Source: Clostridium merdae
GTDB taxonomy: Bacteria > Bacillota > Clostridia > Oscillospirales > Acutalibacteraceae
NCBI RefSeq assembly: GCF_900176635.1
Contig: NZ_FXLN01000004.1
Span: 948,230-1,012,229 of the forward strand
Length of the DNA stretch: 64,000 nt
Direction: 5' to 3'
The position numbers were made by a program, and so were the translations under genes. Positions 39,090 through 46,837 of the stretch are shown piece after piece (the first letter of the stretch is position 1; each line of letters opens with the position of its first letter). Under the pieces are notes generated by a model, which was not told the DNA's origin, made no database searches, and saw nothing but the letters and a program-made list of their open reading frames with translations.

Positions 39090-39983
39090 ATGGGGCTTTT
39101 TATACTAATAGCACTTGGTTTTTGCTTTGTGATGTTCCCTGTATTCCGGTGCGCTGTTTTTCATCCTGTTAAGGTGGTTTCATGTGGAGTTAAGGATATT
39201 ATTTCATATTTCCGTGAGAAACGTTATAACCTTTGCCAGACTGGAGAGCTTCTCGCTTATGTTGGTTTATTTGGTAAGGGCAAGACACTTTCTGTTGTTC
39301 ATAGAGTTGTTTCAGATTTTAAAAAATATGATGGAAAAATGGTCTGGTGCTCTCGCCGCAATAAATTTGTTACACAGCAGGTACGTGTTTTGTCCAATGT
39401 AAATTTAAATATTCCATATGAGCAATTTACATCTTTAGGGCAAATCATTTATCATGCGGAAAATAGTGCTGAATTGGATGATATTAATGACACTCTTACG
39501 GTTACGCTTGTCCTTGGGGATGAATTCAGCGTTCAAATGAACTCACGCAATTTTAAAACGAACATAGACCCTTTGTTTCTCAATACATTGCTTACTTGCC
39601 GACATTATCATATCTCGCTGTTTTATACTGCACAACGATTTGGACACGTTGACGCTCTTCTACGGCAAGTAACCTCTGCGGTTATCGATTGTAATAAACT
39701 TTGGAGATTTCAGCGGCAAAACGTATACGATGCATGGGAGATGGAAAACGCAACAAATGTGCAACTTATAGCACCTCTTGCACGTCGTGCATGGTTTGTA
39801 ACTGATGCAGATTATAATGCCTATGATACATTGGCTTGTGTTGGAAATCTGCAAAAGTCGGTTAAAGATGGAGATATGCTTTCCTCGACAGAAATCTTGG
39901 CATTACAGTGCAACCAGCCCGCAAACCCCGAAGCAGTGACAAAGCCCAGCCGTAAGCTAGAGCGTATGCGGAAAGGTAAGTAA
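39090..39983 (+). CDS. Zot/pI-type phage assembly ATPase
   Basis: A 297-residue inner-membrane ATPase that drives filament extrusion. An N-terminal helix (LFILIALGFCFVMFPVF) anchors it, then a P-loop GLFGKGKT (59-66), Walker B VTLVLGDEF (Asp144, Glu145) and the following NSRNFKTNIDPLFLNTLLTCRHYHISLFYTAQ (sensor-like Q in YTAQR). Most proteobacterial pI/Zot proteins have the helix in the middle or C-terminal part and an exported domain after it; here the helix is at the start and no exported domain follows, fitting a host with one membrane. Name from the family; there is no reason to call it a toxin. Confidence 0.85.
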   Translation: MGLFILIALGFCFVMFPVFRCAVFHPVKVVSCGVKDIISYFREKRYNLCQTGELLAYVGLFGKGKTLSVVHRVVSDFKKYDGKMVWCSRRNKFVTQQVRVLSNVNLNIPYEQFTSLGQIIYHAENSAELDDINDTLTVTLVLGDEFSVQMNSRNFKTNIDPLFLNTLLTCRHYHISLFYTAQRFGHVDALLRQVTSAVIDCNKLWRFQRQNVYDAWEMENATNVQLIAPLARRAWFVTDADYNAYDTLACVGNLQKSVKDGDMLSSTEILALQCNQPANPEAVTKPSRKLERMRKGK

Positions 39984-40027
39984 GGGGGCTTTCCGGGGCT
40001 CCGCCCTTGGGCGGCACCGAAGCCCCC
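39984..40027. other. Very stable G/C hairpin after the ATPase gene
   Basis: GGGGGCTT (39984-39991) pairs with AAGCCCCC (40020-40027), CGG with CCG inside, and CCGCC with GGCGG at the tip. It begins at the base after the ATPase stop codon and lacks a T-run. In filamentous phages a long imperfect hairpin in the intergenic region is the packaging signal; this is the best candidate here, though a transcription-stop or origin part is also possible. Confidence 0.55.
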
Positions 40028-40051
40028 GCCCGGTAGCGGGTGGGGTTGGGT

Positions 40052-40072
40052 GGCTATTACTTGATAATAGCC
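40052..40072 (+). other. Predicted rolling-circle origin (nick hairpin)
   Basis: GGCTATTA (40052-40059) and TAATAGCC (40065-40072) form an 8-bp stem whose loop and 3' side read CTTGATA. CTTG/ATA is the nick site of the phiX174 gpA and pC194 Rep families, cut between G and A (here 40063/40064). The rep gene with matching two-tyrosine motif starts 30 bp downstream. Confidence 0.75.
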
Positions 40073-40101
40073 TCAAATTACAGTCACTAGGAGAATAAGC
40101 A

Positions 40102-40929
40102 ATGATTTACTTGCCTACTGTGACAATGGCAAGGGAGGTCTTTGCGAATACGAAAGAGCGAATCTATCCCAATGGGGAGCGTAAAATAACGGTTTGCTCA
40201 AAACCAATATTTAAAATTGATGAATACATGGAACGTGTAGACCCTCCTGAACCCATTTCTAAACCAAAAAATATGGATAATGAAGTAAGGGCTGATAATG
40301 TGAAACGTGCAAAAGAAAAGATTTTCGACATTGCTATGTGCAATGATTTTGATTATTTTGTTACATGGACTTTAGACCCGGATTTGATTGACAGATTTAA
40401 TCCGCAAGAAGTTAGCAAGAAGCTCAAATATTTTTTAAATAATCGTGTGAAGAGAAATAACGCTCGGTATCTGGTTATCCCGGAGTATCACAAGAAAGGT
40501 GCAATACATATGCACGGTTTGCTTTCCGGGAATTTTGAAATGATTGACTCTGGACATACAACCAAAGCAGGACAGACCATTTACAACATGCCTCAATGGT
40601 CACTTGGTTATAGTACGGCTATTGCTCTTGATGACCAGAAAGAACGAGTATCCCGCTACATTACAAAGTATGTTACAAAGGATTTTCGAAAAATATTCGG
40701 TTCTTTTTACTATGCGGGTGGTCATGGCCTTGTCAGAAAACCTAAAACCAAGATTTACGATAGCGACTATGATGCCGTTGAAACGCAGGAATATAGACCA
40801 GAGGGTGTTAATATCTGGTTTAAGTATTTTTCGGAGGGTGAAGCAGATGAGACCGCCGCAAGCAATACGAAAAAAATACTGGAAGCGATTGGAGAGATTG
40901 AAAATGTGGAAGAACATGAAAAAGTATAA
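40102..40929 (+). CDS. HUH rolling-circle replication initiator (Rep)
   Basis: A 275-residue HUH endonuclease. Motif 1 is FVTWTLDP (86-93); motif 2 is IHMHGLL with His136 and His138 as metal ligands; motif 3 is YITKY with Tyr186 and Tyr190. Two catalytic tyrosines in Y-x3-Y are typical of the phiX174 A / pC194 superfamily and of microvirus and many Gram-positive phage Reps, whereas Ff gII is different. It should nick the CTTGATA hairpin just upstream, stay covalently attached and prime the viral-strand round. RBS AGGAG. Confidence 0.88.
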   Translation: MIYLPTVTMAREVFANTKERIYPNGERKITVCSKPIFKIDEYMERVDPPEPISKPKNMDNEVRADNVKRAKEKIFDIAMCNDFDYFVTWTLDPDLIDRFNPQEVSKKLKYFLNNRVKRNNARYLVIPEYHKKGAIHMHGLLSGNFEMIDSGHTTKAGQTIYNMPQWSLGYSTAIALDDQKERVSRYITKYVTKDFRKIFGSFYYAGGHGLVRKPKTKIYDSDYDAVETQEYRPEGVNIWFKYFSEGEADETAASNTKKILEAIGEIENVEEHEKV

Positions 40930-41173
40930 TGTCTATCAGGTTTTGCAAGTCCTTTTTGATGGTGGTTATATTAGTGTTCGTTGCTTACACGGTTCTGAAA
41001 AATTCCGCTATGTTGTATTACTTTCTGTCGATGGCGAGCTTTTGGGAGTTGTTTCTGCCATTGTTGCAAGGAATCTTTATAACTCTAATGTATTAATGCT
41101 TTTTGATACTCGCCGTAGTGGGAAATATGACTACAGTTATTATAACGTAAGGTGGGTATTGAATGACCTTTGA
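40904..41173 (+). CDS. Hypothetical phage protein, 89 aa
   Basis: Starts MWKNMKKYNVYQVLQVLFDG and contains YISVRCLHG, KFRYVVLLSVDGELLGVVSA, LYNSNVLMLFDTRRSG and ends YYNVRWVLNDL. It reads as a small alpha/beta protein without cysteines pairs or helices for the membrane. It overlaps the rep end by 26 bp and the integrase start by 11 bp, so it is real by operon packing; ATG 40916 is an alternative start. It may regulate Rep or act as excisionase, but nothing in the sequence shows that. Confidence 0.65.
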   Translation: MWKNMKKYNVYQVLQVLFDGGYISVRCLHGSEKFRYVVLLSVDGELLGVVSAIVARNLYNSNVLMLFDTRRSGKYDYSYYNVRWVLNDL

Positions 41174-42143
41174 ATCTCTGGCGGCTCTCTGGCTTAAGAC
41201 TCGTAAAAACAAGGTTAGCTTCTCCCAATTTAAAAACCTGCGTTGCTACATAAACCATCTACTGCGGTATATTGGCACTATGGACGTAGAGAGCATAAAG
41301 CCTATGGATATAGATGCCCTGCTGGACGCTCTGACGGATTGTAATCCAAATACAGGTAGACCATCATCACGGCAAACGTTGGTTGATGTACGCAGTACCG
41401 CAAACCGTATCTTTGAGTATGCAATGGATTTAGAGTTAATTAACAAAAATCCTGCCCGGGGACGTGAGGTATCCCGCTATGCTCCCCGCCGTTACCGTAG
41501 AGCGTTGACGGCAACTGAGCAAGGGTTGATTATCTCCACGCCACACCGTGCTCGTGTGGGTGCTCTGGTGATGATGCTGGCAGGTTTACGGCGAGGTGAG
41601 CTTATCCCGTTGACTTGGGACGATATTGACATTGACGGGTTAAAAATTAACGTCACCAAGAGCGCAGAATGCAAAGGCGGCAATCGCTTTGAGATAAAGT
41701 CCGGTACAAAAACATCAATGGGACGGCTGGTTGATATTACACTTGACCTTGCGTTGATATTGCAAGATGCAAAAGCGGCTACCCGGTCAAAGTATGTTTG
41801 TCCCCGTACTAACGGTGAGATGCACACCCTTATAAGTTGGCGGCGTATGTGGGAGAGCTACATTACAACTTTGTGCAAAGCTCCGGGAGCAGAAACTACT
41901 AATATAAAAGAAATTACTGCTCATTACCTGCGGCACACTTACGCAACGTTGTTGTATCTGTCAGAAGTTGATTATTTAACCGCCGCAAAGTTACTCGGTC
42001 ATAGTAATATTAAAACAACAATCTCCGTTTATACACACCTTGATGAACTGATGAAATCGAAGAACGTGGATAAGCTGGACAGTTATCTTTCCTCTTCCCT
42101 TTTTCAATTTTCAGCCGAACACAATCCGGATAATCTCGCTTGA
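41163..42143 (+). CDS. int: Tyrosine recombinase / integrase
   Basis: A 326-residue integrase with an N-terminal core-binding domain (about 1-105) and catalytic domain holding Arg143 (GLRRGEL), His254 and Arg257 (HYLRHTY), His280 (LLGHSNIKTT) and the nucleophile Tyr290 (SVYTHL). It inserts the phage at tRNA-Val. The stop codon TGA and last codons lie inside the attR core (CTCGCTTGA), so the coding end is part of the attachment site. No directionality factor was recognised. Confidence 0.93.
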   Translation: MTFESLAALWLKTRKNKVSFSQFKNLRCYINHLLRYIGTMDVESIKPMDIDALLDALTDCNPNTGRPSSRQTLVDVRSTANRIFEYAMDLELINKNPARGREVSRYAPRRYRRALTATEQGLIISTPHRARVGALVMMLAGLRRGELIPLTWDDIDIDGLKINVTKSAECKGGNRFEIKSGTKTSMGRLVDITLDLALILQDAKAATRSKYVCPRTNGEMHTLISWRRMWESYITTLCKAPGAETTNIKEITAHYLRHTYATLLYLSEVDYLTAAKLLGHSNIKTTISVYTHLDELMKSKNVDKLDSYLSSSLFQFSAEHNPDNLA

Positions 42144-42184
42144 CGTGCGAAGGGTCATAGGTTCAAGTCCTATATCGTCCACCA
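42136..42184 (+). repeat. attR core, 49 bp
   Basis: Exact second copy of the tRNA-Val 3' end from TCGCTTGACG to CCACCA. It lacks the 5' half of the tRNA and so is not a working tRNA gene. It is the original host 3' end. Confidence 0.93.
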
Positions 42185-42190
42185 TAACAA

Positions 42191-42218
42191 AACCCACCTG
42201 TTTTCAGGTGGGTTTTTT
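42191..42218 (+). terminator. Original tRNA-Val terminator
   Basis: AACCCACCTG (42191-42200) and CAGGTGGGTT (42205-42214) with TTTT loop and T-run; same as the copy after attL. Confidence 0.85.
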
Positions 42219-42263
42219 GCGTCTTTATCCCCTTGTCTCTGTACCTCTCCCCTATGCATCTTT

Positions 42264-42734
42264 TTAAATGGCTGAGTTGATTTTTTCCCTTATACCAGAA
42301 CTGTTTTTGGTATGTATGATTGGTATTTCTGCTTGAGCAAGTGCCTTGTCCACAAAGGAATCTCGCTCTTGCCTATCTGCTCTGTCGTGGCTGCTATCAT
42401 CCAACTCAATAACCAGTATTGGCTTAATGCTTATCGGTTCACAAATCACAAAATCAACATGTTTGGATTTAATACGGTTAAATTGAGAATGCCATTTCTC
42501 CCCCTTTTCCTTTGGCTCAATAAGATCCGCAAGACGAACCTTTGAAAACAACACAACATTAAGGTCTGCCGTTTCTTTTACCAAGTCACGATAGAACTTG
42601 AGTTCATTCTTGGTAAAGAAATATGTTCTTTTTTTATATTGGTATGGGAGTTTATCCAGCGCAGACGATTTCTTTCTGCTCAATAATAGCAATATAATTA
42701 AAACAATAATAATACCAATGAGGATATATTCCAT
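42264..42734 (-). CDS. DUF2726 membrane-anchored nuclease-like protein
   Basis: A 156-residue protein with a helix at residues 3-18 (YILIGIIIVLIILLLL) and a cytoplasmic domain YFFTKNELKFYRDLV, VVLFSKVRLADLIEP, FNRIKSKHVDFVICEPIS and ELDDSSHDRADRQERDSFVDKAL. The DFVI-x(n)-ELDD-x-SH pattern is the restriction-endonuclease-like core of DUF2726, often joined to topoisomerase or helicase genes. Its job is unknown. It is the first host gene right of the phage insertion. Confidence 0.8.
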   Translation of the reverse strand: MEYILIGIIIVLIILLLLSRKKSSALDKLPYQYKKRTYFFTKNELKFYRDLVKETADLNVVLFSKVRLADLIEPKEKGEKWHSQFNRIKSKHVDFVICEPISIKPILVIELDDSSHDRADRQERDSFVDKALAQAEIPIIHTKNSSGIREKINSAI

Positions 42735-42866
42735 TTTCTCACCAACCTATTTTCTATTTTGAAATTTTATTAAACCATTTATTGGGCGTGATTCTCAACA
42801 ATATAAAAGACTTACAAATCACATTGAAAATTGAAATAGAGACTCATTTCACTACAACGCATATAA

Positions 42867-42900
42867 AAACCCGACCGGCCTTTGTGAGCCGGTCGGGTTT
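42867..42900. terminator. Terminator of the lysozyme gene
   Basis: A 13-bp stem (42867-42879 with 42888-42900) bounded by A/T runs, 18 bases past the lysozyme stop codon on the minus strand. Confidence 0.8.
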
Positions 42901-42918
42901 CAACTTGTTATAATTGTA

Positions 42919-44397
42919 TTAGGAAACCGTTACAGTTGCAACCAGAACCGGTGCACGGTTGCCAACCTGCGCATAAATGGGGGTACTGCCACTGTTCACT
43001 GCAGTGATGGGGTAGCTCCAGCCACCTGTGGTGGACTGAACCGTTCCACCCGTTATAACAGATGGATTACCAATCAAGAATTTTACATTACTGGTAATAA
43101 CGGTAGGCATTACACGCAGAGAATAGGTTTGACCCTTCTGCAAGCTAAAGTTTGTACCTAAATCGGTAAAATACACGATTTTCGGTAAAGCATTACCCGT
43201 TACGGTAAAGGACGTAGATGCCCCGGTAACAGAAGAGGTTGTTGTAATGGTCGCCTGACCCTCACCCTTTTGGATTACATGGAAAATGTAGCCGTCAGAA
43301 GACTGCTGCGAGAATCGAACCTCAGCCACATTCGGGTCAGAAGACGTAGCTACAGGTGCCGCAGCATCTGCCGTTGTGATTCGATAGAAGTAATCCTGGC
43401 TTTGCTCTGTAAACGCATATGAGTTTAATGCGCTGCTCGCAAACACACTCGGGTCAGTTGGCTTCGTCGGCTGCTGAGAGGCTGTGCCGGCATAATCTAC
43501 ATAGCTGTAATTCATGTCGCAAAGGCCGTTCACGCCGGGTACGTTCTGCGCACTGTACTGCCACATTGTATAGGGGCGGTTAAAGTTAGGCTGGCTTACT
43601 CCCCAATGGGCAATCCACGTATCGTACTGAGTTACAAGAGGGCTGGTAAGGCGTGCGTTGTAAAAGTTCACATAGCTGTAAACCGCTGTTTTGTAGCCTG
43701 CCTGCTGAATTCTGCTGCAGAACGCATTTACAATTTCACCCATCTGCGCAGCAGAAAGCGAATTATGTACCTTATCCTCTACATCGAAAACAACCGGGTA
43801 TTGCATGGGGCGCCCCTTAATGGCATTTAGGCACATCTCTGCCTCCTGAGCTGCCATGGTGGCGTTGGTTGCATAGCTGTAATGGTATGCACCTACTGCA
43901 ATTCCGTTTGCGGTTGCACCTTTATAGTTCGCTTCAAACTGAGTATCGGTCTGCTTAGCCCAGTTTTCGTTTCCATAACCGGTACGAATGATGGCAAACT
44001 GAATGCCCGCTGCCTTCACCTTCTGCCAGTCGATAACTCCGCGATGCTGCGAAACATCGATTCCCGGAATACCAACGTTTACCAGGCAGTTCACAGAACA
44101 GCTAACCGTTGCCCCAGTGGGCGAAGTGGCTGTAACCGTTGCTTGGCCTACTGCAAGCGCAGTTACCGTTCCTGTGCTGCTAACCTGCACTACAGATGGG
44201 TTACTGGAAGACCAAGTGGCCTGCGTCACTTCTGTTGTGCCGCTGTATACCCGCAATTGCATGGTATCTCCCTTTTTCATCTGAGCAAAGGTAGAGCTGA
44301 TCATAAAATCGGTTGTGTATGTATCTGCATACGCTGGGATTATCAGCGTCATCAACATCGCGAAAACCAGAAAAAATGACCCCAATCTTTTTTTCAA
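42919..44397 (-). CDS. Secreted GH25 lysozyme with Ig-like (Big2) domains
   Basis: A 492-residue secreted muramidase. Signal peptide KKRLGSFFLVFAMLMTLIIP then AYA; residues about 30-105 are a bacterial Ig-like Big2 domain (TWSSSNPSVVQVSSTGTVTA and VGQATVTATSPTG); 110-300 is the GH25 barrel with GIDVSQHRG, FAIIRTGYG, YPVVFDVED (catalytic acids) and YDTWIAHWG; the last 170 residues are two more Ig-like domains. The TTG start at 44397 is chosen because GGAGG lies seven bases before; longer readings would code through that site. It likely remodels or degrades peptidoglycan outside the cell. Confidence 0.88.
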   Translation of the reverse strand: MKKRLGSFFLVFAMLMTLIIPAYADTYTTDFMISSTFAQMKKGDTMQLRVYSGTTEVTQATWSSSNPSVVQVSSTGTVTALAVGQATVTATSPTGATVSCSVNCLVNVGIPGIDVSQHRGVIDWQKVKAAGIQFAIIRTGYGNENWAKQTDTQFEANYKGATANGIAVGAYHYSYATNATMAAQEAEMCLNAIKGRPMQYPVVFDVEDKVHNSLSAAQMGEIVNAFCSRIQQAGYKTAVYSYVNFYNARLTSPLVTQYDTWIAHWGVSQPNFNRPYTMWQYSAQNVPGVNGLCDMNYSYVDYAGTASQQPTKPTDPSVFASSALNSYAFTEQSQDYFYRITTADAAAPVATSSDPNVAEVRFSQQSSDGYIFHVIQKGEGQATITTTSSVTGASTSFTVTGNALPKIVYFTDLGTNFSLQKGQTYSLRVMPTVITSNVKFLIGNPSVITGGTVQSTTGGWSYPITAVNSGSTPIYAQVGNRAPVLVATVTVS

Positions 44398-44538
44398 TCC
44401 AATTCCTCCCACAAAATAATATTTACTGGCATTTTCCATCAAAAAAGAGGAAAATACAGCAATTACATTTATTATATTTCTCCTACCAGATTATGTCAAG
44501 TTACATACCTGTGATTTCTTGAAAATACAAAAATTACC

Positions 44539-44566
44539 AAAAGGGATGCGGTAACGCATCCCTTTT
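44539..44566. terminator. Terminator of ybbR
   Basis: AAAAGGGATGCG (44539-44550) with CGCATCCCTTTT (44555-44566), loop GTAA, 28 bases past the ybbR stop. Confidence 0.85.
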
Positions 44567-44593
44567 CTTATAAATATATTCCGTGTTTCAGAT

Positions 44594-45859
44594 TTAACTA
44601 GCTTTTTCGGTTACACTTACGTTCGCTTTGTACTCGCCAAAAGCCCAAATGCTCGTATTGTTTTTCGTTACTAGCGTAACGGGAAACTCAGAGTGACCGG
44701 TAAAGCTGTCTTTACCTGCTAAATCAATTTGAGCAAATACATCGGCTGCTGTAATAGCATCAATTTGTTTGGCTGGCCCAATTAAGGTCATCTCTAGGCT
44801 CTTTGTAAATACCTGAGCTGATTTGCTTGCCGCCAAGTTTTTCACTTGAAAATCTGTTACACTAAGCTTCTTGCTCTTAAATCCATTAAAATTCAAGCTA
44901 ACGGTAGCTGTGTACACATTACTTAAATTTTTGCAGCCAGGTGGGAGAGTAATATCTACCTGAAGATTTTGATTATTAATGGAAAGCTTCGAAAAATCGA
45001 TCGCTTCCAGGCTTAGCTCATTCAGGTTTGCAAGAACGTCCTCCGGCCCTGCAACCTCAATGGTCTCCGGTGTAATCTTCTGTACAGCAGAGGAGAGGGC
45101 TAGTCCCACAGGCTTGCCAGTGAAGGCTGGTGACAGCTTTACCACTTTTCTTGCCAATACCGTGATATTCACATCTACAGACTTATTGCTCATCGTCAGC
45201 TTATCGGTTGAAAGCTTTTCACCATACGCATTATACAGCACCAAATCGGTAGTAAAGCTTTTATTTTTCGTTAGGGTCTCTTTTACCTCGTATTCCGCAG
45301 ATACCTTTTTAATCTTAGCAATCTCACTTTCCGGGCCAGAGATAACCACTGTATCCTCTGAGAAAGAAGGTGGGCTAACAAAATAATTGGGGTCTGCTTT
45401 AAAGGTAATATTATCTTGCACGGGGAAGGTTACTTCCTTATACACATCCACATTGGCAATAATCGAGCTTGGCTCAACCGAAACAATCTCGTAATCTGCC
45501 AAAGAACCTACCTTTTGCGCGGTTAAAGGCAGCGTATAGTTATTTGGCTGAGTAATAGAGGATGCCAAAGAAGCAACTACCTGAATGTTTTCGGGCTTGA
45601 TGCGATTGACAACGATGCTGTTGCCACGAATGGATACCTTTGCTGTTTTAACAGTTTGATCAAATACTTTGAGCCCTTGTTCCTGACTCGCATCTGACAG
45701 CTTAATGGTAACCGGCACATCGTAAATAATCCGAGGCCGCTCCTGTGTATTGACAGTCGCCATAATAAACCACAGCACAATTGCCGTAAAAACGGAGAAG
45801 ACCATTACAAAGCGGTCATTATAAAACAGAACGGAAGTATCCAGCTTTTTATTCTTCAT
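44594..45859 (-). CDS. cdaR: YbbR-domain protein (CdaR), regulator of CdaA
   Basis: A 421-residue exported protein: after MKNKKLDTSVLFYNDRFVMV one membrane helix (FSVFTAIVLWFIMATV) is followed by four tandem YbbR beta domains, each opening with an x-F-P-V or KKVSAEYEV/ASLASSITQ-like strand set and the VSISG/EVAGPE-type turn (VVISGPESEIAKIKK, IEVAGPEDVLANLN, MTLIGPAKQID). CdaR binds the diadenylate cyclase CdaA and tunes c-di-AMP. Its start overlaps the cdaA stop by 11 bases and follows GGAGGG. Confidence 0.9.
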   Translation of the reverse strand: MKNKKLDTSVLFYNDRFVMVFSVFTAIVLWFIMATVNTQERPRIIYDVPVTIKLSDASQEQGLKVFDQTVKTAKVSIRGNSIVVNRIKPENIQVVASLASSITQPNNYTLPLTAQKVGSLADYEIVSVEPSSIIANVDVYKEVTFPVQDNITFKADPNYFVSPPSFSEDTVVISGPESEIAKIKKVSAEYEVKETLTKNKSFTTDLVLYNAYGEKLSTDKLTMSNKSVDVNITVLARKVVKLSPAFTGKPVGLALSSAVQKITPETIEVAGPEDVLANLNELSLEAIDFSKLSINNQNLQVDITLPPGCKNLSNVYTATVSLNFNGFKSKKLSVTDFQVKNLAASKSAQVFTKSLEMTLIGPAKQIDAITAADVFAQIDLAGKDSFTGHSEFPVTLVTKNNTSIWAFGEYKANVSVTEKAS

Positions 45860-46739
45860 CTTTCTTTGCCCTCCTAATGGAAGGAATCTTGCGGGACCGC
45901 TTTTCACTGGATTCCTGCTCCGGAATAATTAAAATTTGCAATTCACTTCTGAGAGTCTCTCGGGTATAGTTGCGGGTTAATACCCCATTTACTGCAATAG
46001 AAATTTGCCCCGTTTCTTCTGAGACTACCACAACCACTGCGTCGGAGTTTTCACTAATACCAATAGCGGCACGGTGCCGCGTACCCAAATCCAAGCTGAC
46101 CTTGTCGCTTTTGGTCAGAGGGAGTATACAGCCAGCTGCGTACACCATGCCGTCACGTATAATCATAGCACCATCGTGCAAAGGTGCTTTGTTAAAGAAA
46201 ATATTGCCGATTATCTGGGCAGATGCGTCTGCGTTAATAACTGTACCCGTGTCTGCAATGTCCCCCAGCTTTGTCTGGCGTTCAAACACAATCAAGGCTC
46301 CCATTTTCTGCTTTTGCAGAACAACAGTAGCCTCAACCGTTGCATTAATTCCACGGGTGAGCTTCTGGTGAAGGTCCGATTCATCTTTTACGCCGGTAAA
46401 TAACCAGCCTTTGGCACTGCTGCCAATCCCGCTCCGGCCTAGCTGCTCCAAAGCGCGGCGCAACTCCGGCTGAAACACAACCAGCAACGCAAACACGCTG
46501 AACTGAAAGAAATAGTTCAGCAGAGCGCCAACCATGTGCAGGTTCAGGTAGTAGGACACGCCCCATACCAGCAGCAGAATCATCAAACCTTTAACCAGCT
46601 GCTCGGCCCGTGTTTCGCGAACCAGCTTAATACCACTATATATGATAAAGGATACCGCAATGACATCCAGAGCATCCGTTATTTGAAACGACTTAACCAA
46701 GCCGATAACATTACCCCAACCATTTATGAGAAGCTCCAT
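45849..46739 (-). CDS. cdaA: Diadenylate cyclase CdaA
   Basis: A 296-residue membrane enzyme that makes c-di-AMP from two ATP. Three N-terminal helices (about 24-42, 48-66, 70-90) precede the DAC domain with DGAMIIRDG (189-197), LGTRHRAAIGISE (RHR 221-223) and VSEETGQISIAVNG. The tail is Arg/Lys-rich. The ATG at 46739 follows GAGAGG. Coupled to ybbR; the usual third partner, glmM, is not in this window. c-di-AMP controls potassium and osmolyte transport, relevant to the betaine transporter 6 kb away. Confidence 0.93.
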   Translation of the reverse strand: MELLINGWGNVIGLVKSFQITDALDVIAVSFIIYSGIKLVRETRAEQLVKGLMILLLVWGVSYYLNLHMVGALLNYFFQFSVFALLVVFQPELRRALEQLGRSGIGSSAKGWLFTGVKDESDLHQKLTRGINATVEATVVLQKQKMGALIVFERQTKLGDIADTGTVINADASAQIIGNIFFNKAPLHDGAMIIRDGMVYAAGCILPLTKSDKVSLDLGTRHRAAIGISENSDAVVVVVSEETGQISIAVNGVLTRNYTRETLRSELQILIIPEQESSEKRSRKIPSIRRAKKDEE

Positions 46740-46837
46740 GTTTTTCCTCTCCGTAGCAGACTCGCAGTAAATTACCCGCAACTCTAGCCTCTTTTTATTT
46801 ATTTTACCATATATACAGCAATATGCAACAATTTAAT

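Larger units (their letters stand above)
35397..42184 (+). mobile_element. Integrated filamentous-phage-like (inovirus) genome
   Basis: About 6.74 kb lie between two identical 49-bp copies of the 3' part of tRNA-Val. In order it carries a G/C-rich control region, a small secreted peptide, a divergent XRE repressor, an ssDNA-binding candidate, a major-coat candidate with its own terminator, small membrane proteins, a pIII-like protein, more small membrane proteins, a Zot/pI ATPase, a hairpin origin, a HUH Rep, a hypothetical gene and a tyrosine integrase. The Zot ATPase plus tiny membrane proteins plus rolling-circle Rep is the defining inovirus set. All genes except the repressor read rightward and look intact, so it may be active. 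No secretin gene is present. Confidence 0.88.

Noticed and set aside
39090..39983. Zonula occludens toxin
   Set aside because: The family name comes from a Vibrio phage; motifs show an assembly ATPase and no exported toxin part.
40544..40903. A long frame inside the rep gene in another frame
   Set aside because: It is a shadow of rep; only its end, from 40904, is a real separate gene (good start, coupling with int).
42136..42184. Second tRNA-Val gene
   Set aside because: Only the 3' 49 bases are present; no acceptor or D-arm. It is attR.
35464..42218. Terminal inverted repeats of a transposon
   Set aside because: The repeated hairpins are direct, are the tRNA terminator, and the enzyme is a tyrosine integrase, not a transposase.
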